20,868 nt of DNA, taken from Nitrospinota bacterium. Lineage in GTDB: Bacteria; 2-12-FULL-45-22; JACOWJ01. Position numbers and translations under genes: made by a program. The stretch's first letter is position 1. Each line of letters starts with the position of its first letter. The notes beneath the pieces are model-generated. The model did not search any database and was not told the DNA's origin. It worked only from the letters and a program-made list of their open reading frames with translations. Where the stretch lies: the NCBI GenBank assembly GCA_016176845.1, contig JACOWJ010000004.1:1-20868 (forward strand), in the 5' to 3' direction. Shown in pieces: positions 13,715 to 20,868 of the stretch.

Positions 13715-16024
13715 TCAAGCTTTCAATTTCGGCCGCAGGAGCGAGAAGAGGGCGGGAACCAGGCTGACGGCCATCAGGGCGTTCAGGGCCATCAGGAGGC
13801 TCAACAGGATCGCCATCTCCCCCTGGAAACGGATATCGGAGAGGGCGTACCAGAAGATGATCCCTCCCACCAGGCAGGCGGCGGTGAAGCTCACCGCCAT
13901 GCCGGTCGTGGAGACGGCCCGGTGGATGGCCCCGTCCAGGTCTCCCCCCAGACGATGGGTTTCCTGCCGCATCCGGTCCACGATGTAGACGGCGTAATCC
14001 ACCCCCACGCCGATCCCGATGCCCGTCACGGGCAGGGTATTGACGTTCATCCCGATCCCTTTGAGGACCATGTAGGCGACACAGATCAATGTGGCCAGCA
14101 ACAGCGGAAACATAATGAGCACCGTGACAGACAGAGAATAGTAACTGAGGAAGACGCACACGAAGACCATGCCCAGCACCAGATAGAGGGTCCGCTGATT
14201 GGCCTTTTCGATCATCTCGTTGACCGCGGCCAGGACCCCGATCTCCCCGCCGGCCAATTTATACCGGATCCCGTCCACCGGATGGGAGTCGATGAACTCC
14301 CGGGTCCGCTTCAGGACCCGCTGGATGGTGTCGCTTTGGGTATCCTTGTAATAGATCGTGACAATCGACTCTCGGGACTGATAGTCCATGTAGGTGGAGA
14401 GGATCCGGGGAACGGGGGCGGCAACCTCATAAATGAAAAGGAGGTTGCCCGCATCCTTCTGGGTCTCGGGGATATACTCCCACTTGGGATCGAAGTAATG
14501 CCAGACCATCTCCAGCGATTTGGCCAGGATGGCCAGGCTGCGGGCCCCGCCGGCCTTGGGGTCTTGCAGCAGTTCGTCTTGCAATTCCTCCATCCCGCTC
14601 AACACCCGCGGCTCCTTGATAATCTGGGGCCGGTTGCCCGAAAAAATGACAGAGAAATGGTTGGTACCGGCGAAGCGGCGGTTGATCTCGGCGGCCGAGA
14701 CGTTGTAGTCGTGGTCGCGGTAGAGCAGGGGTGAGCCGGGGCTGTTATCCCCGATCACCAGGTGCGGGAAGAGTCCCAGCGAGAGGGATAGCAGGACGAG
14801 GGCGAGGCCCAGGATGGCCCAGCGGCTGCGCCGGCCCGTGCTCAGCCTCCCCATCCACCCCAGATAAGTCTGAAGCGCCCGGATCTTGTAACACGTCCGC
14901 TCCCGGGGCGCGGGCAGATAGGAGAGCAGGATCGGGCCCAGCAGCAAAACCGAAAAAGAGATGCTCATCGCCCAGAAGGAACAGAAGAAGGCCAGCTTGC
15001 GCATGATGGGGATGGACGCCACGGCGATGACGAAGATCCCCCCGGCATCCGTGATGATCCCGATCATCCCCGGCAGAAAGAGCGCTCCCATGGCGGCCAC
15101 GACCGAAGATTCCTTCTCCCCGCGCTCCTCGTACTCCTCGAGGTAGCGCTCGGTCAGCTGGACCCCATGGCTGATGCAGCGGGCGGTGATCAGCAGCGGG
15201 ACGACCAGCGTCAGGGGATCGAAGTTGTACCCCAGCATCCCCGTAAAGCCTAGACCCCAGATGGTGCTCACCACCCCGCCCACCATGGGGACCACCACCC
15301 CGACCAGCCGGCGGAAGTAGAAGACCAGCAGGAAGAGCAGGACGGCGATCGTGATGGCGAAGATCAGGAGCGTCTGAGGGTAGTAATGGGCGATCCAGCC
15401 GTAGAGCATGGGCTGGCCGGTGATGTAGATCTCGGTGTTCCCGTCTTCCAGTTCCCTCTCCAGCCGCTTGAGGTCGTCGAAGAGCTTCCTGTAGTCCACC
15501 CGTTGCTCGAAGAAGGCGGCGGTCACCAAAGCCCCCTTGCCATCGTAAGAGACCAGGCGGCCATAAACGGTATCGTTGCTGAAGCATTCCTCCCGGATGC
15601 GAGCCAACGCCTCCTTGGATTGCGGGGGTTTGGAGGGGAGCAGGGGGAGAGAGCGGATCTGCCCCTCGGGGGTAATCTTCAGCGTCCGGGTCCTCAGGTG
15701 GGCGATCGAGTCGATCTGGTTGTGGTTGACCCCCGGCAGGTACTCCATCCGGTCGGTCAGGAGCATGATCTTTTGGAGGGTCCGGGGGTTGAAGATATCC
15801 CCCTCTTTCACCATCAAGGCGATGCTCACCAGGTTGGCCCCCTCAAACTGGTCCCGAACCTGCTTGTGCACGCGGATGAAGGGGTGGTCGGGCAGGAGGT
15901 CATCGAAGGTGGGAAAGAGGGAGACCTGGAGGAGATAATAGAAAAAGGGGGTCGTTACCCCCAAGATGAGGAGCAAGACCCCCAGCCGATGTCGGATCGC
16001 AAACCGGGCAAAATTCGTCATCAT
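13715..16024 (-). CDS. RND/MMPL-family transporter, paralogue A
   Basis: The 769-residue inner-membrane protein has the RND layout. A first helix (12-34) is followed by a periplasmic domain (~35-215), a helix bundle (~217-370), helix 7 (~402-420), a second periplasmic domain (~421-609) and a final bundle (~610-762). The C-terminal half carries GIGIGVGVDYAVYIVDRM with Asp676-Tyr677, the proton-relay pair of MMPL proteins. The matching helix of the N-terminal half reads ITARCISHGVQLTERYLEE and lacks an acid. RND proteins of this type (MMPL, HpnN-like) move lipids or hydrophobic compounds using the proton gradient. It is divergent from the beta-propeller genes and strongly similar to the RND gene at 18581. 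Substrate unknown. Confidence 0.9.
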   Translation of the reverse strand: MMTNFARFAIRHRLGVLLLILGVTTPFFYYLLQVSLFPTFDDLLPDHPFIRVHKQVRDQFEGANLVSIALMVKEGDIFNPRTLQKIMLLTDRMEYLPGVNHNQIDSIAHLRTRTLKITPEGQIRSLPLLPSKPPQSKEALARIREECFSNDTVYGRLVSYDGKGALVTAAFFEQRVDYRKLFDDLKRLERELEDGNTEIYITGQPMLYGWIAHYYPQTLLIFAITIAVLLFLLVFYFRRLVGVVVPMVGGVVSTIWGLGFTGMLGYNFDPLTLVVPLLITARCISHGVQLTERYLEEYEERGEKESSVVAAMGALFLPGMIGIITDAGGIFVIAVASIPIMRKLAFFCSFWAMSISFSVLLLGPILLSYLPAPRERTCYKIRALQTYLGWMGRLSTGRRSRWAILGLALVLLSLSLGLFPHLVIGDNSPGSPLLYRDHDYNVSAAEINRRFAGTNHFSVIFSGNRPQIIKEPRVLSGMEELQDELLQDPKAGGARSLAILAKSLEMVWHYFDPKWEYIPETQKDAGNLLFIYEVAAPVPRILSTYMDYQSRESIVTIYYKDTQSDTIQRVLKRTREFIDSHPVDGIRYKLAGGEIGVLAAVNEMIEKANQRTLYLVLGMVFVCVFLSYYSLSVTVLIMFPLLLATLICVAYMVLKGIGMNVNTLPVTGIGIGVGVDYAVYIVDRMRQETHRLGGDLDGAIHRAVSTTGMAVSFTAACLVGGIIFWYALSDIRFQGEMAILLSLLMALNALMAVSLVPALFSLLRPKLKA

Positions 16025-16047
16025 TGGGCACCCCCGCTATTTTCCTC

Positions 16048-16075
16048 TTGACTCAACCGGAAATATTGTTATCAT
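16048..16075 (+). promoter_or_regulatory. Rightward promoter of the propeller/RND genes
   Basis: TTGACT (16048-16053), a 16-bp spacer and TATCAT (16070-16075) resemble a sigma-70 promoter. The -10 box lies inside the palindrome at 16066-16080. Transcription would start near 16082, giving a leader of about 150 nt. Confidence 0.6.
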
Positions 16076-16080
16076 AACAA
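16066..16080. promoter_or_regulatory. 15-bp palindromic operator candidate
   Basis: TTGTTATCATAACAA is a perfect palindrome with 7-bp arms around a central C. It covers the -10 boxes of both divergent promoters, so a dimeric repressor bound here would block both. No regulator gene is adjacent in the window. Confidence 0.6.
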
Positions 16081-16099
16081 AACTTTTCTTTCAACTCAA
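16071..16099 (-). promoter_or_regulatory. Leftward promoter of RND paralogue A
   Basis: On the minus strand, TTGAGT (16099-16094), a 17-bp spacer and TATGAT (16076-16071) form a promoter facing the RND gene that starts at 16024. Its -10 box shares the same palindrome as the rightward -10 box. The predicted start is near 16064, leaving a 40-nt leader. Confidence 0.6.
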
Positions 16100-16161
16100 C
16101 AGATATCCTGAGGAGCGAACCTGACGGTTCAGGCCCTACCGATAAAGGGTGGAGGGTTTTC

Positions 16162-16205
16162 GGGGCCCAAGTTGCCGGCCCTGGGAGGGGCCTTTAAATT
16201 TTTTT
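16162..16205 (+). terminator. Attenuator-like alternative hairpins in the leader
   Basis: GGCCCT (16177-16182) and GGGGCC (16187-16192) form a 6-bp stem (one G-T pair) with a GGGA loop, followed by TTTAAATTTTTTT. The same GGCCCT can instead pair with GGGGCC at 16162-16167. The two structures exclude each other, as in attenuators. Upstream, CCTGA-CGGT-TCAGG adds a small hairpin. The T tract is interrupted by AAA, so termination may be partial. Confidence 0.4.
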
Positions 16206-16230
16206 ATTAACCAAGGGGGGAAAGTAAGGG

Positions 16231-17325
16231 ATGTTTATGGCTGAGAGATTTGGATCGAAGAAAGGCAAATGGTTCCTATCCTTCGGCATCGGGTTTTTTA
16301 TCGCCCTGGGAATGCTGAGGGGTCCGCTGGGGCCTCCGAGCCAGGGGGCCGAGGCCAAGGATCCTCCTCTTCCGAAGAACGGGCTGCAGCAGGCCTCCTC
16401 CCTCATCACCGACCGGGACAACTTTTACGGGGTCAACGCGGTGGACAGGGATCATGCCTGGGTCGTGGGCTATTGGGGCAAGATCCTCCACACCGACGAC
16501 GGGGGGAAGACCTGGCAGCTCCAGAAGAGCCCCACCCGGGATCCCCTCTTCAGCGTATCCTTCGCTGACCTCCAGCGCGGCGTCATCACGGGTCGGGACG
16601 GCGCCCTGTTGTTTACCGAGAATGGGGGCAAGACCTGGAAGGCCCTCCAAAGCCCTAAGAAGGTCCACCTCATCTCCGTGACTCACTCAGACCCACAGAA
16701 TTTCTGGGCGGTGGGCGATTTCGGCACCATCCTCCATAGCGACGATGGGGGGAGGACCTGGAGGGACGAGTCCCCTCAGGAAGATACGATCCTGAATATG
16801 GTCTATTTCTTCGACGCCCAGCATGGCTGGATCGTAGGGGAGTTCGGCAAGATCCTCCAAACCGCCGATGGGGGCAAGAGCTGGACGCCTCAGACCAACC
16901 TCATCGGGGTGTACAAGGATCCCGAGATGACCCAGTTCGGTGTCTATCTGTACGCGGTGGGCTTCTCCGACCTCAGCCATGGCTGGGCCGTAGGACAGAC
17001 GGGCACCATCCTTTATACCGAGGATGGCGGCAACACCTGGACGAACACCCCCGTCGAGAATACCCAAAACACCACCCAGACCCTGTTCGGTATCGCCCAG
17101 GGCAAGGGTAAGGCCTTCGCCGTGGGCTCCGTCGGGACGGTCCTGGCCTCCCACGCCAGCCCACCCAACAGCTGGATGCTAAGAAGCGAACTGGCAATCT
17201 ACTCCTGGCTGCGGGGGATCCATTTCTCCGATCCGGACCATGGATGGATGGTCGGGGGAAGGGGCACCGTCTTCAAGACGGAGAATGGCGGCAACAGCTG
17301 GAAACCGATCGTGCCTTCTCGTTAA
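16231..17325 (+). CDS. Exported YCF48-type Asp-box beta-propeller
   Basis: The 364-residue protein starts with a basic segment and hydrophobic helix (about 13-30), then a signal-peptidase-like GAEA-KD near residue 42, so it is probably periplasmic. It carries Asp-box repeats of the form S/T-x-D/N-G-G-x-T/S-W at residues 88, 129, 170, 211, 263 and 350. The first four are spaced exactly 41 residues apart, and each is preceded by G(K/A/T)IL or similar and a GWxVG strand. This is the YCF48/BNR propeller seen in photosystem II assembly factor HCF136/Ycf48 and in many non-photosynthetic bacteria, where it often accompanies RND genes. A photosystem role is not implied. ATG at 16231 and ATG at 16237 are both possible; a GGGGGGAAAGTAAGGG tract precedes the first. 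Confidence 0.85.
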   Translation: MFMAERFGSKKGKWFLSFGIGFFIALGMLRGPLGPPSQGAEAKDPPLPKNGLQQASSLITDRDNFYGVNAVDRDHAWVVGYWGKILHTDDGGKTWQLQKSPTRDPLFSVSFADLQRGVITGRDGALLFTENGGKTWKALQSPKKVHLISVTHSDPQNFWAVGDFGTILHSDDGGRTWRDESPQEDTILNMVYFFDAQHGWIVGEFGKILQTADGGKSWTPQTNLIGVYKDPEMTQFGVYLYAVGFSDLSHGWAVGQTGTILYTEDGGNTWTNTPVENTQNTTQTLFGIAQGKGKAFAVGSVGTVLASHASPPNSWMLRSELAIYSWLRGIHFSDPDHGWMVGGRGTVFKTENGGNSWKPIVPSR

Positions 17326-17336
17326 GGGTCAGGGAT

Positions 17337-17412
17337 TAGGAATTAGGGATTAGGGATTAGGGGCTGGTTAAGAAGGACGTTCGCCAATCTCTAGCCCCTG
17401 GCCCCTGGCCCC
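17337..17412. repeat. Low-complexity GATTAGG / CCCCTGG repeats
   Basis: The 108-bp gap between the propeller genes contains short tandem copies of GGATTAG(G) at 17337-17363, then a spacer, then CCCCTGG copies at 17395-17412. AGGGGCT (17359-17365) and AGCCCCT (17393-17399) can pair as a 7-bp stem. Similar TTAG/CCCCTAAC sequence lies between moaC and argG (9874-9896), so this looks like a dispersed low-complexity family. Confidence 0.6.
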
Positions 17413-17433
17413 TCGAAAAAAAGGGGATCCGTC

Positions 17434-18411
17434 ATGAAGAGAGCAACCAAACTGCTTCTATCGATCGTGTTCGCGGTGGCCTTCTTCTCTTGCGAAAGGC
17501 CGCCCACGGACCAGGTAAACGTCGTAGTCCCAGACCCCGAGAAGCCCGAGGTGGTTTACCTGGGGCTCAGCCGCGGGGTCTATAAGAGTACCAATAGCGG
17601 GAAGAGATGGGAGGCCGTCAACAGGGGGATGGAATACGCGAGAGCGATGTCCCTGGCCTTTGGACCGAAGGGCTCCAATCTCCTTTATGCCGGGACGAAC
17701 AAGGGCGTCTACAAGAGCGCCAACCGGGGAGAAAGCTGGCAGCCCATCAACCAGGGAATCGAATATATCACCGTCCTGGCCCTGACTTTGGAGCCCGGGC
17801 AGTCCGGGGTGATCTATGCCGGGACGAACAAAGGGCTTTACAAGAGCACCGACGATGGGAAGAGCTGGCATTCCATCCAATCGGGGGTCGAGCGGCGACG
17901 GGTGAACAGTTTCATCCGGGTTCGCCAGGGCTCGGATGCGCTTTACGCCGGCAGCCAGGTGGGGCCTTTTAAGCGCACCGACGGGGAGAACTGGCAGGGG
18001 GCCGCACATGGGATCGAGGGCTACGCCGCCTTTGTCTTTGCGGTAGACTCCAAGGGGACCCTTTACACCGGGACCGACCGGGGGGGGTTCAAAAGCACCG
18101 ACGGCGAGAATTGGGAGATGCTGGGCAAGGAGTTGGAAAACATCCAGGTGATGGCCCTCGCCCTGAACCCCAAACAAGGCAAGATCTATGCCGGAACCGA
18201 CCATGGCCTCCAGATCAGCACGGATGGAGGCAAGACCTGGAAGGTGGCGACCGGCACCCCATTGGAGAGCATCCCCATCCTCTCACTCGTCGTGGACCCG
18301 CGGAATCCCGAAATGGTCTATGCCGGCACCGATCGAGGTTTCTTCCGCAGCACAGACGGAGGAGTCAAGTGGAAAGAGAGCAACAAGGGGCTGCCCACTA
18401 TCCTCGACTAG
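17434..18411 (+). CDS. Lipoprotein Asp-box (BNR/sortilin-like) beta-propeller
   Basis: The 325-residue product has a short basic start and a hydrophobic stretch ending in the lipobox FFSC (Cys20, followed by Glu), so it is a lipoprotein facing the periplasm. It contains seven Asp-box repeats, with the boxes near residues 52, 95, 138, 181, 221, 262 and 306; the first four are spaced 43 residues apart. Each repeat has the pattern VYAGTNKGLYKSTDDGKSW. The fourth and fifth boxes are shortened (TDGENW). Seven repeats fit one complete propeller. It is co-directional with the YCF48-type gene and the following RND gene, which suggests a role as periplasmic partner of the transporter. Ligand unknown. 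Confidence 0.85.
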   Translation: MKRATKLLLSIVFAVAFFSCERPPTDQVNVVVPDPEKPEVVYLGLSRGVYKSTNSGKRWEAVNRGMEYARAMSLAFGPKGSNLLYAGTNKGVYKSANRGESWQPINQGIEYITVLALTLEPGQSGVIYAGTNKGLYKSTDDGKSWHSIQSGVERRRVNSFIRVRQGSDALYAGSQVGPFKRTDGENWQGAAHGIEGYAAFVFAVDSKGTLYTGTDRGGFKSTDGENWEMLGKELENIQVMALALNPKQGKIYAGTDHGLQISTDGGKTWKVATGTPLESIPILSLVVDPRNPEMVYAGTDRGFFRSTDGGVKWKESNKGLPTILD

Positions 18412-18474
18412 TTAGCTCAAAGCTCATAGCTCATAGGAGGAGAACCATGCAATGAGCTGCGAGCGATTAAATTA

Positions 18475-18496
18475 CCCCCCCTTACGAAGGGGGGGG
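18475..18496 (+). terminator. C7TT/AAG7 hairpin between lipoprotein and RND genes
   Basis: CCCCCCCTT (18475-18483) and AAGGGGGGG (18487-18495) form a 9-bp stem with an ACG loop, followed by GTTCTT. It could be an intrinsic terminator or an mRNA-stabilising hairpin. The weak T tract and the co-directional downstream gene favour partial read-through. Confidence 0.5.
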
Positions 18497-18580
18497 TTCT
18501 TCGCTGAAAATGGAAATCCTATACCATGAACTTATTTGGATGGCCAAGCCTGATCTCATCACTGCGTAGGAGAAGCGCTC

Positions 18581-20868
18581 ATGAAATTCGCACAACTGGT
18601 AATGAGGCACCGCCTGATCGCCCTCTTGCTCATTCTCGGTTCTACCACTTTCTTGTTTACGAGAATGCTCCACGTGACCATCCGCACCTCCTTTGACGAG
18701 CTGCTGCCCCAGAAGCACCCCTTCATCCAGTTGCACAAAATGGTGCGCGAGAAGTTCGCCGGGGCCAACGTGGTCACCATGTCCCTGGAGGTCAAAAACG
18801 GGGACGTCTTCAACCCCGCCACGCTGGAAAAGATCAAGTACCTGACCGAGCAGCTCGACCTCGTCCCCGGCATCAACCACTACCAGGTGGAGTCGATCGC
18901 CCACATCAAGGTCCGCAACATCCGCACCACGCTGGAAGGGATGGTCCGCTCCATGCCCCTCCTCCCCGAGGAAGTCCCCACGTCCAAGACAGAGCTCGAC
19001 CAGATCAAGCGGGATTGCTACTCCAACGAGACGGTCTACGGGCGGCTGGTCTCTTTCGATGGGAAGTCGGCCCTGATCTCCGGGGCCTTCTTCGAGCACA
19101 TGCTCAACTACCCCGTCATCTTCCAGCGGCTGCGGCAGATGCGAAGAGACGTGCAGGACGAGAACCACGTGCTCTACATCAGCGGCCAGCCCATGCTCTA
19201 TGGCTGGATCTATTACCATTATATTTACAACTCCAAGATCCTGTGGGGGCTCTCCAGCCTGACGACGCTGGGATTGACCATGATCGTCTTGTTCAGCCTC
19301 CTGATCTTTTACTTCCGTCGCATGGCCGGGGTGGTCGTCCCCATGACGGGGGCGGTGATCAGCGCCATTTGGGGAATCGGCTTCGCCGGGCTCGCCGGAT
19401 ACGACTTTGACCCCCTCATCCTGATCGTCCACCTGCTGGTCACGGCCCGCTGCATTAGCCACTCGGTCCAGATGACCGAGCGGTATCTCGAGGAGTACGA
19501 GGCCACCGGGGACAAGGTGAAGTCCGCCACCAAGTCCATGGGGGACCTCTTCATCCCGGGGTCGATCTCCGTGGTCACGGATGCCCTGGGGATTTACGTG
19601 GTCTCCTTCGCCAGCATCCCCATCATGCACCGACTGGCCTTCTTCAACACCGCCTGGGGGATGAGCATCATCTTCTCCGTGCTGATCCTGAGCCCTATCC
19701 TGCTATCCTTCCTACCGGCCCCGCGCAAGCGGGAGCGCTACGTGGTAAAGCCGGTGGAGAGATACCTCCATTTCATGGCCCGGCTGGCCACGGGCCCGAC
19801 CAGCCGCTGGGTCATCGTGGGCATCTCAGGGGTTGCGCTCATCGCCAGCTATATTTACTCCACCAACATCATCGTGGGCGACACCCGGCCCGGCTCGCCG
19901 CTGCTGTGGCCCGACCACGATTACAACTTCTCCTCCCGCAAGATCAACGAGCGCTTCGCGGGGACCAACCACCTCTACATCATCTTCGATGGCACTCAGA
20001 ACGATGCCATCAAGGACCCCTACGTCCTCTCGACCATGGACCGGTTGGGGGAGTATATGATGCAAAATCCTGCCGCCGGCGGAGCCTTCTCCATCGCCAC
20101 CATGGCCCGGACGATCAACAAGATGTACCATTACGAAGACCCGGTCTGGGGGATGATCCCAGCGACCCCGGCGGATGCGGGGGGTTTCTTCTTCCAGTAT
20201 GAGATCGGAGCGCCCATCCCCCGGATCCTCTCGTCCTATATGGATCCCCAGGGCAAACAGGCTAACATGGCCATCTACTATAAGGACACCAAGGTGGAGA
20301 CGATCAACGATGCCATCCACCGGGCCGAAGCCTTCATCCGGGACAACCCCCTCAAAAACGTCAAGTACCTGCTGGCGGCGGGGCTGATGGGGATCCTTTA
20401 CGCCACCAACGAGGAGATCGAATGGTCGAGCCACTGGAACGACATCATGGTCTTCGGGATGGTCTTCTTCTGCGTCTTCGTGAGCTACTTCTCCCTGGTC
20501 GCCAGCCTCCTGATCGTCACGCCACTTTTCCTGGCCAATCTGGTCTGCCTCTCCTACATGGTCTATTCGGACATCGGGATGAACATTAACACCCTGCCGG
20601 TGGCGTCGATCGGGGTGGGTGTCGGCGTGGACTACGCGGTCTACATCGTAGACCGGATGAAGAACGAGTATTTCGCCAGCGGGGAGAATATGGACGCCGC
20701 CATCACCAAGGCGATCACCACCACGGGGATGGCGGTGACCTTCACCGCCACCTGCCTGGTGGGGGGGATCATCTTCTGGTATCCCCTCTCGCCCATCCGA
20801 TTCCAGTGCGAGATGGCGATCCTGCTGAGCCTCTTGATGGCCATGAACGCCTTTATGGCCGTTACCCT
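18581..20868 (+). CDS. RND/MMPL-family transporter, paralogue B (3' end cut by window edge)
   Basis: The frame opens at ATG 18581 (MKFAQLVMRHRLIALLLILG), with AGGAG 8 nt before it, and stays open for 762 codons to the window edge. Compared with paralogue A (769 residues), only the last few residues are missing. The two are clearly paralogous throughout: FDELLPQKHPFIQLHKMVR, VFNPATLEKI, SGQPMLYGWI, FDPLILIVHLLVTARCISH and GINHYQVESIAHI all have close counterparts. The C-terminal half has IGVGVGVDYAVYIVDRM with the Asp-Tyr relay pair, and the N-terminal half again has ARCISHSVQMTERY without an acid. It should form an inner-membrane proton-driven exporter for a lipid-like or hydrophobic substrate, expressed with the two propellers upstream. 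Confidence 0.9.
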   Translation, partial: MKFAQLVMRHRLIALLLILGSTTFLFTRMLHVTIRTSFDELLPQKHPFIQLHKMVREKFAGANVVTMSLEVKNGDVFNPATLEKIKYLTEQLDLVPGINHYQVESIAHIKVRNIRTTLEGMVRSMPLLPEEVPTSKTELDQIKRDCYSNETVYGRLVSFDGKSALISGAFFEHMLNYPVIFQRLRQMRRDVQDENHVLYISGQPMLYGWIYYHYIYNSKILWGLSSLTTLGLTMIVLFSLLIFYFRRMAGVVVPMTGAVISAIWGIGFAGLAGYDFDPLILIVHLLVTARCISHSVQMTERYLEEYEATGDKVKSATKSMGDLFIPGSISVVTDALGIYVVSFASIPIMHRLAFFNTAWGMSIIFSVLILSPILLSFLPAPRKRERYVVKPVERYLHFMARLATGPTSRWVIVGISGVALIASYIYSTNIIVGDTRPGSPLLWPDHDYNFSSRKINERFAGTNHLYIIFDGTQNDAIKDPYVLSTMDRLGEYMMQNPAAGGAFSIATMARTINKMYHYEDPVWGMIPATPADAGGFFFQYEIGAPIPRILSSYMDPQGKQANMAIYYKDTKVETINDAIHRAEAFIRDNPLKNVKYLLAAGLMGILYATNEEIEWSSHWNDIMVFGMVFFCVFVSYFSLVASLLIVTPLFLANLVCLSYMVYSDIGMNINTLPVASIGVGVGVDYAVYIVDRMKNEYFASGENMDAAITKAITTTGMAVTFTATCLVGGIIFWYPLSPIRFQCEMAILLSLLMAMNAFMAVT

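Noticed and set aside
16081-16230. A known riboswitch class (cyclic-di-GMP, Moco or cobalamin) in the leader
   Set aside because: None of the conserved core motifs of these classes could be matched; only generic hairpins are visible.
17337-17363. Telomere-like TTAGGG array
   Set aside because: Only three imperfect units, next to CCCCTGG repeats; better explained as a low-complexity intergenic repeat.
18452-18529. A 25-codon frame starting MSCERLNYPP
   Set aside because: It translates the C7/G7 hairpin and has no coding signature; its ATG overlaps the two-codon frame by chance.

Overview
The window looks like a Gram-negative chromosome of moderately high GC, probably Desulfobacterota/'Deltaproteobacteria' or a nearby uncultured lineage. 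The evidence is an outer-membrane-type lipoprotein of the SmpA/OmlA fold, RND/MMPL exporters with large periplasmic loops, a good sigma-54 promoter match, strong AGGAG-type ribosome binding sites, and GatCA-dependent amidation. The lineage is inferred from gene content only. No tRNA, rRNA, CRISPR array, integrase or transposase gene was seen.

Region 1 (1-3045): a small lipoprotein gene on the + strand converges with a visibly AT-richer pair on the - strand. The pair is a TrkA/RCK protein with a universal-stress-like tail and a CPA2-type cation/proton antiporter, overlapping by 11 bp. Region 2 (3046-4700) is a patchwork. It holds a sigma-54-type promoter, a small ORF whose end is supplied by a 125-bp imperfect palindrome (MITE-like), a 56-residue single-pass membrane protein, and an AT-rich unknown gene. 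The last ~100 bp of that unknown gene switch to GC-rich, NNC-rich codons resembling a diversity-generating-retroelement variable region; no reverse transcriptase lies in the window.

Region 3 (4733-6294): a second CPA2 antiporter, with the canonical Asp-Asp pair, followed 2 bp later by a CBS-pair protein. So the window has two antiporters, each with a different soluble ligand-binding partner. Region 4 (- strand, 13686 down to 6381) is a housekeeping run: two previously unlisted small membrane proteins, argD, argF (ATGA overlap; in-frame repeat insertion), argG, moaC, an AT-rich DUF29 gene, a MOSC-domain gene, gatC and gatA. A repeat-filled gap separates gatC from gatA.

Region 5 (13715-20868): two paralogous RND/MMPL transporters flank two secreted Asp-box beta-propeller proteins, one with a cleavable-type signal and one a lipoprotein. 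The first RND gene runs leftward and the other three rightward. Between them lies a compact divergent promoter in which both -10 boxes sit inside one 15-bp perfect palindrome. The rightward transcript would have a ~150-nt leader with two mutually exclusive hairpins, one followed by a T tract. I regard this RND/propeller module, with its shared operator and leader, as the most interesting system here. It probably exports or traffics an envelope lipid or hydrophobic compound, but the substrate cannot be read from the sequence.
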